From CBDDBU01 sp965226045 (GTDB lineage: Bacteria; Pseudomonadota; Alphaproteobacteria; VGEJ01): a stretch of DNA of 64,000 nt. Numbering within the stretch: the stretch's first letter is position 1; each line of letters starts with the position of its first letter. The DNA lies in NCBI GenBank assembly GCA_965226045.1, contig CBDDBU010000026.1, positions 124,001-188,000 on the forward strand, written 5' to 3'. The notes beneath the pieces were generated by a model that searched no databases, was not told the DNA's origin, and worked only from the letters and a program-made list of their open reading frames with translations. Positions 1-9,290 of the stretch are shown here, piece after piece. The position numbers and the translations under genes were made by a program.

Positions 1-50
1 CGTGGTTTCAGCTCGGAGATCGTCGCCGGCATGGTGAGGTTTATGGTCAT
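1..50 (-). CDS. ftsZ: Cell division protein FtsZ, first 16 codons only (runs off the left edge)
   Basis: On the minus strand an ATG at position 50 opens a frame reading MTINLTMPATISELKP before the window ends. This matches the usual alphaproteobacterial FtsZ start, a short hydrophobic lead followed by a 'ELKPRI'-type segment that precedes the tubulin-like GTPase domain. FtsZ polymerises at mid-cell to form the Z-ring. It follows ftsA by 55 bp in the standard dcw order. Only the N-terminus is visible, so the call rests on this short match plus position after ftsQ-ftsA. Confidence 0.85.
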   Translation of the reverse strand, partial: MTINLTMPATISELKP

Positions 51-105
51 TTCAGTCTCCAAAGTTGGATGTGATTCCCGCCCGTGAGCCATGCGACGCT
101 GGCCC

Positions 106-1350
106 CTAGAGATACGACTGCAACCATTCGCCCATCCTGGTGAGGCGCCTACGCGGCGCTTTTTCTTCCCATTGTTTTGTGGTGGCGACGTCAGCTTCGC
201 CCGACGCCGCGTAGTGCAAGAGTCCGGAGCAGGCCGCGAACGCGGGCCCAGCGGTCGAATCGGCGAGGCCACGGAGCCGCAGCGGTCGACCGATCCGCAC
301 CTGTTTGTCCAGCATCCGAGCGGCGAGCTCGCGAACGCCTTGCAACTGGCAGGCCCCGCCGGTCAGCACGATGCGCCGACCGGCGAGCTTGACCATGCCC
401 GAGGCCTCGAGCCGTTCGCGCACAAATTCAAACGTCTCCTCAAGGCGGGGCTGGATGATACGAACCAGGGCCGATCGCGGGACCGCCTCGCTGGCCTCGC
501 TCTCAGCTTCGCCGACCAAGGGCACCCGGATCATTTCGCGCTCGTCGGCCGGGCTCGGCAGTGAGCTGCCATACAGCGTCTTCATGCGCTCCGCGTGCTC
601 GGTCGGGGTCGACAGGCCGCGCGCGACATCGTTCGTGACGTGGACACCGCCAATCGGAACCGCATCGGCGAAGACAAGGTTGCCGTCATAGAAAATAGCC
701 ATCGACGTAGTGCCGCCGCCCATGTCGATCAACGTCACGCCGAGGTCTTTCTCGTCCTCGACCAACACCCCGAGGCCGGCCGCGTATGCCGACGCCACCA
801 TGGCGGTGACGTTCAGATGGCAGCGTTCCACACAGACCACGAGATTCCGGGCCGGGGCGGCGCCCACGGTAACGACGTGGATAACCACGCCAAGACGGGT
901 CGCGAACATGCCGCGCGGGTCGCGAATGCCCCGTGCGCCGTCGATCGAGTAACCGATCGGGACGGCATGCAACACTTCGCGCGCACCGGGTTCGGCCTGG
1001 GCGCGACCCTGCTCAAGCACCCGCCGCACATCGTCGTCGCCCACTTCTCGCCCGGCCACCGCGATGTCGACGCCCACCGTTTGCGAGGATGGCCGTCCGG
1101 CCGACAGATTCACGAGGACATTGCTCACGATCTCACCGGCCATGCGTTCGGCCGCGTCGACGGTGGCGCGAATCGCCCACTCCAGTGCGTCCATGTCCAC
1201 CACGGCGCCCGAGCGCATGCCGACCGACACCTGATGGCCGATCCCCACCACGCGGAGAAGGCCGTTCTCGTCCGCCCGCGCGACGAACGCGGAGACTTTT
1301 GTCGTGCCAACGTCGAGCGCGACGAGCACACCATTTCGACCTATCGCCAT
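106..1350 (-). CDS. ftsA: Cell division protein FtsA
   Basis: FtsA is an actin-like ATPase that tethers FtsZ filaments to the inner membrane. The 414-aa product has the actin-fold signatures in order: phosphate-1 loop ALDVGTTKVSAF near residue 10, phosphate-2 LIDMGGGTTSMAIF in the middle, and the adenosine motif IVLTGGACQLQGV near the C-terminus. It ends in a basic amphipathic segment (RRLTRMGEWLQSYL), the typical membrane-targeting helix. The frame is open for 82 codons further upstream, but the ATG at 1350 gives the family length and lies 40 nt after the ftsQ stop; the upstream extension would overlap ftsQ heavily. Sits between ftsQ and ftsZ as usual. Confidence 0.95.
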   Translation of the reverse strand: MAIGRNGVLVALDVGTTKVSAFVARADENGLLRVVGIGHQVSVGMRSGAVVDMDALEWAIRATVDAAERMAGEIVSNVLVNLSAGRPSSQTVGVDIAVAGREVGDDDVRRVLEQGRAQAEPGAREVLHAVPIGYSIDGARGIRDPRGMFATRLGVVIHVVTVGAAPARNLVVCVERCHLNVTAMVASAYAAGLGVLVEDEKDLGVTLIDMGGGTTSMAIFYDGNLVFADAVPIGGVHVTNDVARGLSTPTEHAERMKTLYGSSLPSPADEREMIRVPLVGEAESEASEAVPRSALVRIIQPRLEETFEFVRERLEASGMVKLAGRRIVLTGGACQLQGVRELAARMLDKQVRIGRPLRLRGLADSTAGPAFAACSGLLHYAASGEADVATTKQWEEKAPRRRLTRMGEWLQSYL

Positions 1351-1390
1351 GGGCCTGCCCAATTTCTGCCTGGTCGCCGCGACGACGACT

Positions 1391-2239
1391 TCACGTGCTC
1401 TCTCCCGGATCGCGACGCACGGCGGCAGCGGCCTTCGACAACCGCACCACCAATCGATCGGGGACCCGTAGATCGACCAGTTCGATGTCTCTTTCAAGAA
1501 TGGCGTACTCGCGATCGAGGTCGCCAAGACGGCGCCAGGCGGCGCCCATGCCGACGTCGGGCAGCAGAATCGTGATGCCGTTGTCGAGACGAACATTCCA
1601 TCGTCGGCCCGCCACCAAGACCGCCGCTTGCACGCGCGCCATCAGGGGCGCATTGGTCGCCAACAGGCCGAGAATCTTGGCCGCCTGCGTGGCCGCGCCA
1701 GCCCCGACCACCAGCGGCATGGCCGCGAATCGCTCAAGGTTCGAACGCGCTAAGACGACGCCGTCGTGGTCGATGAGCGCGAGCCGGCCGTCCTCCTGCC
1801 AGAGCGCCAGCGCACGGCGTTCGACGATATCGATACGGATGGTGTTGGGCAGTATCCGCGCGATCCGTGCGTCTTCTACCCAATCGAGCGCGAGGAGCCG
1901 CTCGCGCGCGGCCGCAGGATGAAAATCGATGATCGGGTCACCGCCGGCAACGCCAAGGGTCGCCATGAGTTCAGCCGCATCGACTTGTTTGCGACCTCGC
2001 ACCGTCACCTCTTCGACCGTGAGACCGACGGCGGTTGAGGCGCGCACGACGACCCCGGCAAGCCCATCCAAGATCACCGTTTGCCCACCCGTCGCGAGCC
2101 AGGCGGCGCCTGCGAGCAGGAGTCCGGCCGCCCCCGCCGCGACGACCAACAGGATTGAGCGTCGTTTGGGCCACCAGCCCTTGCGGGGCGATCCTGGCGC
2201 CGGATTTCGCTTAGCCGAGGTCCGCCCACGCTCTTGCAT
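1391..2239 (-). CDS. ftsQ: Cell division protein FtsQ
   Basis: FtsQ is a bitopic membrane protein linking early and late divisome components. The 282-aa form has a basic cytoplasmic N-terminus (about 25 residues, ending KRR), one transmembrane segment (SILLVVAAGAAGLLLAGAAW), then a periplasmic POTRA domain starting VEEVTVRGRKQVDAAEL and the FtsQ beta domain. I chose the ATG at 2239, which has an AGGG about 8 nt upstream. An in-frame ATG at 2308 would add 23 residues and overlap the end of ddl by 34 nt; it cannot be excluded. Confidence 0.9.
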   Translation of the reverse strand: MQERGRTSAKRNPAPGSPRKGWWPKRRSILLVVAAGAAGLLLAGAAWLATGGQTVILDGLAGVVVRASTAVGLTVEEVTVRGRKQVDAAELMATLGVAGGDPIIDFHPAAARERLLALDWVEDARIARILPNTIRIDIVERRALALWQEDGRLALIDHDGVVLARSNLERFAAMPLVVGAGAATQAAKILGLLATNAPLMARVQAAVLVAGRRWNVRLDNGITILLPDVGMGAAWRRLGDLDREYAILERDIELVDLRVPDRLVVRLSKAAAAVRRDPGEST

Positions 2240-2274
2240 GGACAACGCCCTAGGGCGAACCGTTCCGGCGGTGC

Positions 2275-3186
2275 TCAGCGGTCGCAACTGGCATCCTCCA
2301 CCAGCCACCGGACCAACTCGACAAAACTGATCCCGGCTGCGGCGGCGATCTCCGGCACCAACGACGTTGGCGTCATACCTGGCTGGGTGTTCACCTCCAG
2401 CATGTAGAACGCCGCCGCCCCGCTGGTATCGTCATAGCGCAGGTCGGCGCGACTGACCCCCCGGCATCCCAGGCAGCGATGCGCGGCAAGGGCGAGCGAG
2501 CGCGCCTCCTCGTAGTCGTCGGCCGGCAGCGACGCGGGCACTAGGTGCTCCGAACCGCCGGCCACATACTTGGCGTCATAGGAGTAGAAGTGCTCGCGTG
2601 ACTTGATCTCCAGAACGCCGAGCGCCCGGTCGCCCATGACTGCGACGGTGATCTCACGCCCGGGGATATAGCGCTCGATCAAGATGCGATCGCCGTAAGG
2701 CCACGCGCCATTCAGCTTCGCCGGCGCGTTGTCCCCGACCCTCACGATCGAGACGCCGAGACTCGACCCCTCGCCCAGCGGCTTGATCACATAGGGCGGG
2801 TCCATGAGGTCGCCCGCCGAGGCCGCTTCGCGGGTTGTGACGTGGCCCTCGGGCGAGGGGATGTCGGCGGCCGCGAACAGGCGTTTCGCCGCTGGCTTGT
2901 TCATCGCCAACGCCGAGGCCAGCACGCCCGAGTGGGTGTAAGGGATGCCGAGCGTCTCGAGCAGTCCTTGGACCCGCCCGTCCTCGCCGAAGCGTCCGTG
3001 CAACGCGTTGAAGGCAACATCGGGGCGCAATCCGGCCAGCACCTCGCCGATGTTGGGCGCGACGTCGATCGGCGTCACGCGAAGGCCGATCGCCCGAAGA
3101 GCGTCGCTGACGGCGCGACCGCTCACCAAGGAAACCTCGCGCTCGCCGGACCAGCCGCCCATCAGAACCGCGACGTGCGTGTTCAT
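2275..3186 (-). CDS. ddl: D-alanine--D-alanine ligase
   Basis: Makes the D-Ala-D-Ala dipeptide that MurF adds to the peptidoglycan precursor. The 303-aa protein is full length for the DdlB class. It starts with the N-terminal motif VAVLMGGWSGEREVSLVSG, has the ATP-grasp segment VIKPLGEGSSLGV near residue 135, and the metal/product loop MLEVNTQPGMTPTSLVPE near residue 260. The start overlaps the murB stop by 4 nt (ATGA), so the two are probably translationally coupled. A standard member of the dcw cluster between murB and ftsQ. Confidence 0.96.
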   Translation of the reverse strand: MNTHVAVLMGGWSGEREVSLVSGRAVSDALRAIGLRVTPIDVAPNIGEVLAGLRPDVAFNALHGRFGEDGRVQGLLETLGIPYTHSGVLASALAMNKPAAKRLFAAADIPSPEGHVTTREAASAGDLMDPPYVIKPLGEGSSLGVSIVRVGDNAPAKLNGAWPYGDRILIERYIPGREITVAVMGDRALGVLEIKSREHFYSYDAKYVAGGSEHLVPASLPADDYEEARSLALAAHRCLGCRGVSRADLRYDDTSGAAAFYMLEVNTQPGMTPTSLVPEIAAAAGISFVELVRWLVEDASCDR

Positions 3187-4178
3187 GGCCCCGGTTCCCC
3201 GCTGCGCCCGAGTTCCCCGCTATGCCCGAGTTCCCCGCTGCCGGGCGCTTCGGCCTCGCCCAGGCGCTGGATCTCCCAACGCAAGTCGATACCGGTCGTC
3301 GCCACGACACGACGCCGCACCTCCTCGCCCAGCCGCTCGATTTCAGCGGCGGTCGCGTCGCCGGTGTTGATCAGGAAATTGCAATGCTTTTCCGATACCG
3401 CCGCGCCACCGATCCGCAGACCTCGGCAACCCGCGCGCTCGATCAGCCGCCAAGCTTTCTCGCCGTCCCCCGGGCCAGCGGGATTGGCGAACGTGCTGCC
3501 GCCGGTACGCGTGCGGATCGGCTGACTCGCCTCTCGCGCCGCGCGAATGGCGGCCATCCGTTCAGCGATCGTCGTGGCGTCGCTCGTGCGACCCTGCAGC
3601 ACCGCTTCGACGAAGATCCAATCAGCCGGCACGCCGCTGCGCCGGTAGCCGAGATCCAGTTGCGCCGGCGACAATTCGTGGACAGCGCCACGGCCGTCCA
3701 CGGCGGTAGCCGTCACCACGACATCGACGATCTCGCGGCCGTAGGCGCCCGCGTTCATGCGCAGCGCCCCGCCCAAGGTACCCGGCACGCCGCACAGGAA
3801 TTCCAGCCCCTCGATCCCCGCCGCCGCGCAGGTCTCGGCGATGTTCACGTCGAGCGCGCCCGCGCCCGCCCGCGCCCGGTCGCCAGATATGTCGATACCG
3901 ACGAAACCACGGCCGAGCCGAACAACGACACCGCGTATTCCGCCATCGCGAATCAGGACATTGGAACCAACGCCGAGCACGGTGATCGGCACATCGCGTG
4001 GCTTCTTGGCAAGAAAGTCGGCCAGGTCGGCGGGATCGGCGGGCCTAAACATCACGTCCGCGCGCCCCCCCACTCGGAACCAGGTAATGTTCGCCAGTGA
4101 GACGTCCTTGGAATAGCGTCCGCGCACCGTCGGCAAGTGGTCCAGTGGTCGCGAGCGTTCACGCGTCATCACGGTCAC
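3183..4178 (-). CDS. murB: UDP-N-acetylenolpyruvoylglucosamine reductase MurB
   Basis: Reduces UDP-GlcNAc-enolpyruvate to UDP-MurNAc with NADPH and bound FAD. FAD-binding motifs TVLGVGSNVLIRDGG and VPGTLGGALRMNAGAYG are present, followed by GSTFANP and the C-terminal HCNFLINTGDATA segment. At 331 aa it is slightly long because of a low-complexity tail (GSGELGHSGELGRSGEPGP) encoded by a short tandem DNA repeat at 3190-3242; the tail is unlikely to be part of the enzyme core. Both ends overlap neighbours by 4 nt (murC upstream, ddl downstream). Confidence 0.96.
   Translation of the reverse strand: MTVMTRERSRPLDHLPTVRGRYSKDVSLANITWFRVGGRADVMFRPADPADLADFLAKKPRDVPITVLGVGSNVLIRDGGIRGVVVRLGRGFVGIDISGDRARAGAGALDVNIAETCAAAGIEGLEFLCGVPGTLGGALRMNAGAYGREIVDVVVTATAVDGRGAVHELSPAQLDLGYRRSGVPADWIFVEAVLQGRTSDATTIAERMAAIRAAREASQPIRTRTGGSTFANPAGPGDGEKAWRLIERAGCRGLRIGGAAVSEKHCNFLINTGDATAAEIERLGEEVRRRVVATTGIDLRWEIQRLGEAEAPGSGELGHSGELGRSGEPGP
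3190..3242. repeat. About 18-bp x3 tandem repeat encoding the MurB C-terminal tail
   Basis: Three consecutive units of 17-18 bp (3190-3206, 3207-3224, 3225-3242) share the core CCCGAGTTCCCCGCT on the plus strand. Because 18 is a multiple of three they extend MurB by repeats of the form Gly-Glu-Leu-Gly-X-Ser just before its stop codon. Confidence 0.8.
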
Positions 4179-5614
4179 CGGCCCTGTGCCTCTCTCATCG
4201 CGCCTTCGCCCACGAGTGCCGCGAGCTCACCGGGAAGCGCATCCGCCCATGTTGTGATCGAGCCGGCGCCGAGGCACAGAACGACGTCGCCCGGACTGAC
4301 GATCGCCGCCACCTCCGTCGCCAACGCGCTTGGATCATCGAGCGCCACGACGTGGCGATGCCCGTGGCGGCGCAGGCCCTCGATCAACGCATCGCGATCG
4401 ATGCCCGCGATGGACTTCTCGCCGGCCGCATGTACGTCGGCCACGATCACCGCGTCAGCGTCGTTGAAGCAGGTAGCGAACTCTTCAAACAGGTGCTGCA
4501 AGCGGGTGTAGCGGTGCGGCTGCATGACCGCGACGATTCGCCCCTCGTACGCTTGGCGCGCGGCCGCGAGCACGGCGGTGATCTCGACCGGGTGATGGGC
4601 ATAGTCATCGATGACGCTGACGCCGCCGGCCTCGCCGGTCTTGGTGAAACGTCGCCGTACGCCACTAAACCCAGCCAATGCCTCCCGGATAACGTCGTTC
4701 GAAACGCCGAGCTCGCGGGCGACCGCGATCGCCGCCAGCGAGTTCTGAACGTTGTGCGCCCCGACCATCGGCAGCCACAGATCGTTTAGGCGTCCGACCT
4801 CGCTCGAAAGCCGGTCGGTAGTCTCGACGGCGTAGCGGGCTCCGGCCGGTGAGAGCTCCAGATCGACGGCCCGAACGTCCGCGAGCGGGCTCATGCCGTA
4901 GGTCACGATCTTACGGTCGGAGACCCGACCGATCATCGCCTGCACCTCCGGATGGTCGATGCACAGCGCCGCGAAACCATAGAAAGGAACGTTTTCGATG
5001 AAGGCCTGAAACGCGCCGCGCTCGGCCTCGAAGTTCTCGTAGAAGTCCAAATGTTCGGGATCGATATTCGTTACCACCGCGATGGTCGCTGGCAATTTCA
5101 CGAACGTGCCGTCGGACTCGTCGGCCTCCACCACCATCCATTCGCCCGCGCCGAGGCGCGCGTTGGTGCCGTAGGCGTTGATGATGCCGCCATTGATGAC
5201 GGTCGGGTCGTGGCCGGCGACATCGAGGACGGTGGCGATCATCGACGTGGTCGTCGTCTTGCCGTGCGTGCCGCCGACCGCGATCGACCATTTGAGCCGC
5301 ATCAGCTCGGCCAACATCTCGGCGCGACGCACCACCGGCACCAGCCGTGCTCGAGCGGCAGCGACCTCCGGATTGTCGGGCACCACGGCCGACGAGACGA
5401 CCACCACCGCCGCGTCGCCCAAATTCGCTGCGTCATGGTGGGGAGCAACGCTCACACCAAGCGCACGCAGGCGCAGGACATTGGCGTTCTCGGCCAGGTC
5501 GCTGCCCTGGACGCGATAGCCGAGATTGTGCATGACCTCGGCGATTCCGCTCATGCCGATCCCGCCGATGCCGACGAAATGAATGGCGCCGATGTCGAGC
5601 GGCAGCGCCCTCAT
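4175..5614 (-). CDS. murC: UDP-N-acetylmuramate--L-alanine ligase MurC
   Basis: Adds the first amino acid (L-Ala) to UDP-MurNAc in the cytoplasm. The 479-aa protein opens with the Rossmann-like IHFVGIGGIGMSGIAEVMHN, has the Mur-ligase P-loop GTHGKTTTTSMIATVL near residue 115, and VEADESDGTFVKL near residue 170 for Mg/ATP binding, then the C-terminal ligase domain with VIDDYAHHPVE. Length and motifs are normal for MurC. Overlaps murG and murB by 4 nt each. Confidence 0.97.
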   Translation of the reverse strand: MRALPLDIGAIHFVGIGGIGMSGIAEVMHNLGYRVQGSDLAENANVLRLRALGVSVAPHHDAANLGDAAVVVVSSAVVPDNPEVAAARARLVPVVRRAEMLAELMRLKWSIAVGGTHGKTTTTSMIATVLDVAGHDPTVINGGIINAYGTNARLGAGEWMVVEADESDGTFVKLPATIAVVTNIDPEHLDFYENFEAERGAFQAFIENVPFYGFAALCIDHPEVQAMIGRVSDRKIVTYGMSPLADVRAVDLELSPAGARYAVETTDRLSSEVGRLNDLWLPMVGAHNVQNSLAAIAVARELGVSNDVIREALAGFSGVRRRFTKTGEAGGVSVIDDYAHHPVEITAVLAAARQAYEGRIVAVMQPHRYTRLQHLFEEFATCFNDADAVIVADVHAAGEKSIAGIDRDALIEGLRRHGHRHVVALDDPSALATEVAAIVSPGDVVLCLGAGSITTWADALPGELAALVGEGAMREAQGR

Positions 5615-6717
5615 CGGAGCCCCCCGTCGGCGGCGATTCCTTCGACCAGATCGGCCAGCTTGGCCGCCGCGTCGCGCCGCGCACCTGTGGCGGCGGACCT
5701 AGCGGCCGCGCTCAAGGCTGCGTCGTCGGTTAGCAATTGATCGAGCTGGGCCGCCAGATCGGCCGCCGTAAGGTCGGCGTCAGCGATCACCCAAGCGCCG
5801 CCAGCGTCGCTCAGCACGTGCGCGTTGGCGGTTTGATGGTCATCGGTCGCGAATCGGTAAGGCACCAGTATGGCGGGCCGACCGGCGGCCGCGAGTTCGG
5901 CGATGGTCGACGCGCCGGCCCGCGCGATCACCAGGTGAGCCGCGCCGAGGCGCGCCGGCAGATCGGCGAAAAAGGGTGCAAGCTCCGCGTCGACGTCGGC
6001 CTCGGCATAGGCTGATCGTGCCGCCTCGATATCCTCGGTTCGGCATTGCTGGCTCACCCATAGGCGGCCGCGTAGTTCGGCGTTCAACCGCGCCAGCGCA
6101 CCCGGCACGGCGAGCGAAAGAATCGCGGCGCCCTGGCTGCCGCCGAACACGAGCAACACGATCGGCCCGCCGCCCGACGGCGCTCGATAGGGCTGTAGCC
6201 CGATGGCGGCGATCTCGGGCCGAACTGGGTTTCCCGTCACCTCAGCCTTGTCGCGCGCACGACGCGGCACGCGTCGGGTGGCGGTGACCGACAGGGCGAG
6301 TGCCGTCGTCCACGGCGCGAGTAGTCGGTTGACGCGGCCGAGCACGGCGTTTTGCTCGTGGAGAAGTGTTGGAATCCCTGCCCGGCATGCGGCCAGCATT
6401 GTCGGCAAGGATGGGTATCCGCCAAAGCCGACCACGGCGGCCGGTCGCAGCCGAGCCAGAATACGCGTCGCCTGTAGCGTGCCGGCGAGGATCATGGCCA
6501 GCGCCCGCAAACGGCCGGCAAGGCCGCGTCCGCTCGGTGACGCCGCGCGAACGACAGCTGTCTCGATATGATCTAGAGAGCCGCCATAGCCGCGCCCGCG
6601 CCGATCCGTGACGAGCGCCAGCGCGCGACCGCGCGCCATGAACTCGCCGGCGAGCGCCTGGGCCGGGATCATGTGCCCACCGGTACCACCGGCGGCAAGA
6701 ACGATAGGCCCGCTCAT
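5611..6717 (-). CDS. murG: Undecaprenyldiphospho-muramoylpentapeptide beta-N-acetylglucosaminyltransferase MurG
   Basis: Transfers GlcNAc onto lipid I to make lipid II at the cytoplasmic face of the membrane. The 368-aa GT-B enzyme has the N-terminal glycine loop AAGGTGGHMIPAQALAGE, the acceptor motif HEQNAVLGRVNRLLAPWT near residue 125 and the donor-binding motif ARAGASTIAELAAAGRPAIL near residue 265. Both ends overlap neighbours (ftsW, murC) by 4 nt. Confidence 0.97.
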   Translation of the reverse strand: MSGPIVLAAGGTGGHMIPAQALAGEFMARGRALALVTDRRGRGYGGSLDHIETAVVRAASPSGRGLAGRLRALAMILAGTLQATRILARLRPAAVVGFGGYPSLPTMLAACRAGIPTLLHEQNAVLGRVNRLLAPWTTALALSVTATRRVPRRARDKAEVTGNPVRPEIAAIGLQPYRAPSGGGPIVLLVFGGSQGAAILSLAVPGALARLNAELRGRLWVSQQCRTEDIEAARSAYAEADVDAELAPFFADLPARLGAAHLVIARAGASTIAELAAAGRPAILVPYRFATDDHQTANAHVLSDAGGAWVIADADLTAADLAAQLDQLLTDDAALSAAARSAATGARRDAAAKLADLVEGIAADGGLR

Positions 6718-7898
6718 CGCGCCCCGACCCCGTAGGCCTGGGGTTGCGACCAGCCGCCGCCGTGGCGCTGGCCGGCCCTCTCGCGGGTCAGCGCGAGCAG
6801 CATTCCAGTGCCAGCGGCCAGCGCCAACATCGACGAACCACCGTAGCTGATGAAAGGCAACGTCATCCCTTTGGTCGGGAGAAGGTGAAGGTTGACGCCG
6901 ATATTAATCACCGCCTGGGCGCCGAGTTGGGTTAGCAGCCCAGTCGCCGCGAGCAGCACAAACAGGTCGGTTTCGCCCATCAGTCGCCACAGACCGCGAA
7001 CGACCACGAAGGCAAACAGCGAAATGATGCAGAGTCCGGCAAGCGCCCCGAATTCCTCGCCCGCGACCGCGAAGATAAAGTCCGAGTGCGCGTCCGGCAG
7101 CACCGATTTGACCTGTCCTTCGCCGGGGCCACGCCCGAGCAATCCGCCGACGCGGAGCGCCTCGATCGCGGTATCGACTTGGTAGCTGTCGCCACTGGCC
7201 GGGTCGATGAAGCGATCGATGCGACCGGCAACGTGCGGCAGCTGGTGATAGGCGACAAACGCGACAACGCAGCCGCACCCCGCCAACGCCAGCACCCAGT
7301 AAAGTGAGATTCCAGCCAAGAACAGCTGCACGAACCAGACCCCGGCGACGACCGTAGCCATGCCGAAGTCGGGTTGAAGCAGCAAGAGTCCGACCACCAC
7401 CGTCATCGGCGCCACCGCGATCAGGTGGACCCACCGAACTCCGCTCACCAGGGCGGCGGCCAGCACGGCGGCGGTGGTGACCGCGAGCGTAGGTTTGACC
7501 AGCTCCGAGGGCTGCAACAAGACCCCGCCGATCGAGAGCCACCGGCGCGCGCCCTTGATCTCCGCGCCGCCGAGCACGGTCCACAGCAGAAACAGCAGCG
7601 AGACCACGAAGGCGATCACCGCGATTCGCCGCACCGCTTGGGGGGAGAGCAGCGACGTGGCGACCAGCACTGCCATTGCGGGCCCGGCAATCAACAGCTG
7701 CCGGTAGACGAAGTGATGAGGATCGAGGCCGAGCCGTATGGCCACCGGCGGGCTCGCCGCCATCACGAGAACGGTGCCGATCACGATCAGCAGGACGACC
7801 GCGCCGAGCGACCAGCGGTCGACCGTCCACCACCATCGCCCTACCAGGCTCACATCGGTGCGGCCGAGCATGGTGCCGTCGGTGTCATGCGTGCTCAT
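6714..7898 (-). CDS. ftsW: Septal peptidoglycan glycosyltransferase FtsW (SEDS family)
   Basis: FtsW polymerises lipid II at the septum together with FtsI. The 394-aa polytopic protein has a cytoplasmic N-terminus of about 30 residues and roughly ten hydrophobic segments. The SEDS signature appears near the C-terminus as LPTKGMTLPFISYGGSS. I start it at the ATG at 7898, which overlaps the murD stop as ATGA; a longer frame reaching 7997 would intrude on murD and adds an Arg-rich stretch unlike FtsW. Confidence 0.95.
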   Translation of the reverse strand: MSTHDTDGTMLGRTDVSLVGRWWWTVDRWSLGAVVLLIVIGTVLVMAASPPVAIRLGLDPHHFVYRQLLIAGPAMAVLVATSLLSPQAVRRIAVIAFVVSLLFLLWTVLGGAEIKGARRWLSIGGVLLQPSELVKPTLAVTTAAVLAAALVSGVRWVHLIAVAPMTVVVGLLLLQPDFGMATVVAGVWFVQLFLAGISLYWVLALAGCGCVVAFVAYHQLPHVAGRIDRFIDPASGDSYQVDTAIEALRVGGLLGRGPGEGQVKSVLPDAHSDFIFAVAGEEFGALAGLCIISLFAFVVVRGLWRLMGETDLFVLLAATGLLTQLGAQAVINIGVNLHLLPTKGMTLPFISYGGSSMLALAAGTGMLLALTRERAGQRHGGGWSQPQAYGVGAR

Positions 7899-9286
7899 GC
7901 CGACGCCTCTGCGGCCGGCTCGGCCAGTTCGGCGACATATGCTTGAAAGGCCTCGCCCCGGGCTTCGAAGTCGGGCCACTGGTCGAACGACGCGCAAGCC
8001 GGCGAAAGCAACACGACGGCGGTGGTGACGGCCTCGGTTTGGGCCTTCTCAAAGGCCGCCACCACCGCGCGGCGCAGGTCCCCCGCCACTGTATGAGGTA
8101 CTTGACCAGCCAACGTCTCGGCAAGAGTCCCAGCCGCCTCGCCGATCAGGAACGCGTGACGAATTCGTCCAAGGTGTGGTGCCAACGCGTCGATGCCGCC
8201 CTCTTTCGCGCGGCCACCGGCGATCCAATAGATATCATCGAAGCAGGCCAGCGCTTGGGCGGTGGCAGCGCCATTGGTTGCCTTGCTGTCGTTGACGAAA
8301 CGCACGCCACCGACGCGGCCAAGATCTTGGAGACGATGGACAAGCCCGGGGAAGCTCCGCAACCCATCGGCGGCGACCGCCGGCGCCACGCCGAGCGCCC
8401 GGGCGGCCGCGAAGGCCGCCGCTGCGTTCTGCATATTGTGAACACCAGGCAGATGGGTAGCGGCGCCGAGATTGGCCTCAAAACTCGCCCCGCCGGTGCG
8501 CTCGTACAACGTCCGTTCAAGAACGAAGACGCCGTCGCACGCACGCTCACCGCTGATTGGCGCCACGGCGGCGTCGCCCCGTGCTCGCAGGTCCTCGAAA
8601 ACAGCCCGTGACAGCTCGTCGTCGATGCCGACGATGGCGGTTTGCAACGGCTGGCGTTGCGCGAAAACCCGTCGCTTGGCCGCGACGTAGCCGCTCATGC
8701 TGCCGTGCCGATCGAGGTGATCTGGGCTCAGATTGAGCAGCACCGCTACTTCGCAGCGGAGCGACTCAGTCAATTCGAGCTGGAAGGACGAGAGTTCGAG
8801 AACGTACACGCCGTCCGCGCCCAGGGGCTGGAAGTCGAGCACCGGGTCCCCGAGGTTGGCGCCGATCGTCACCGACCGACCCGCCTCCTTGAGGATGTGG
8901 CCCAGCAGCGCGGTGGTCGTCGACTTCCCGTTGGTGCCGGTAATTCCCACCATGGCGGCGACTTGACCCGAACGAGCGAACAGTTCGATGTCACCCACAA
9001 TCGGCACCCCGGCATCGCGGGCGCGCGCGACCAGAGCATGGGCGCGCGGGTGTTGCAGCGGAACGCCTGGGCTCGCCACCAGCGCGGCCATGCCCGGCCA
9101 GTTCAGCTGCGCCGGATCGCACGTGGGGATCCCGGCATTCCGCGCGGCCGCTCGAGCGCTGTCATCGTCGTCCCAGCCGTGGACATCGGCGCGGCCGGCG
9201 GCCAACGCGCGGGCGGCCGTCAGACCGCTGCGGCCAAGGCCGAGCACCGTCACGGTCTGGCCTGCGAATTCATCCACCACGATCAC
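7895..9286 (-). CDS. murD: UDP-N-acetylmuramoyl-L-alanine--D-glutamate ligase MurD
   Basis: Adds D-Glu to UDP-MurNAc-L-Ala. The 463-aa protein has an N-terminal nucleotide-sugar fold (VTVLGLGRSGLTAARAL), the P-loop GITGTNGKSTTTALLGHIL near residue 114, LSSFQLELTESL typical of MurD, and FVNDSKATNGAATAQAL in the C-terminal domain. Lies 4 nt downstream of mraY and overlaps ftsW by 4 nt. Confidence 0.97.
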   Translation of the reverse strand: MIVVDEFAGQTVTVLGLGRSGLTAARALAAGRADVHGWDDDDSARAAARNAGIPTCDPAQLNWPGMAALVASPGVPLQHPRAHALVARARDAGVPIVGDIELFARSGQVAAMVGITGTNGKSTTTALLGHILKEAGRSVTIGANLGDPVLDFQPLGADGVYVLELSSFQLELTESLRCEVAVLLNLSPDHLDRHGSMSGYVAAKRRVFAQRQPLQTAIVGIDDELSRAVFEDLRARGDAAVAPISGERACDGVFVLERTLYERTGGASFEANLGAATHLPGVHNMQNAAAAFAAARALGVAPAVAADGLRSFPGLVHRLQDLGRVGGVRFVNDSKATNGAATAQALACFDDIYWIAGGRAKEGGIDALAPHLGRIRHAFLIGEAAGTLAETLAGQVPHTVAGDLRRAVVAAFEKAQTEAVTTAVVLLSPACASFDQWPDFEARGEAFQAYVAELAEPAAEASA

Positions 9287-9290
9287 CGCA

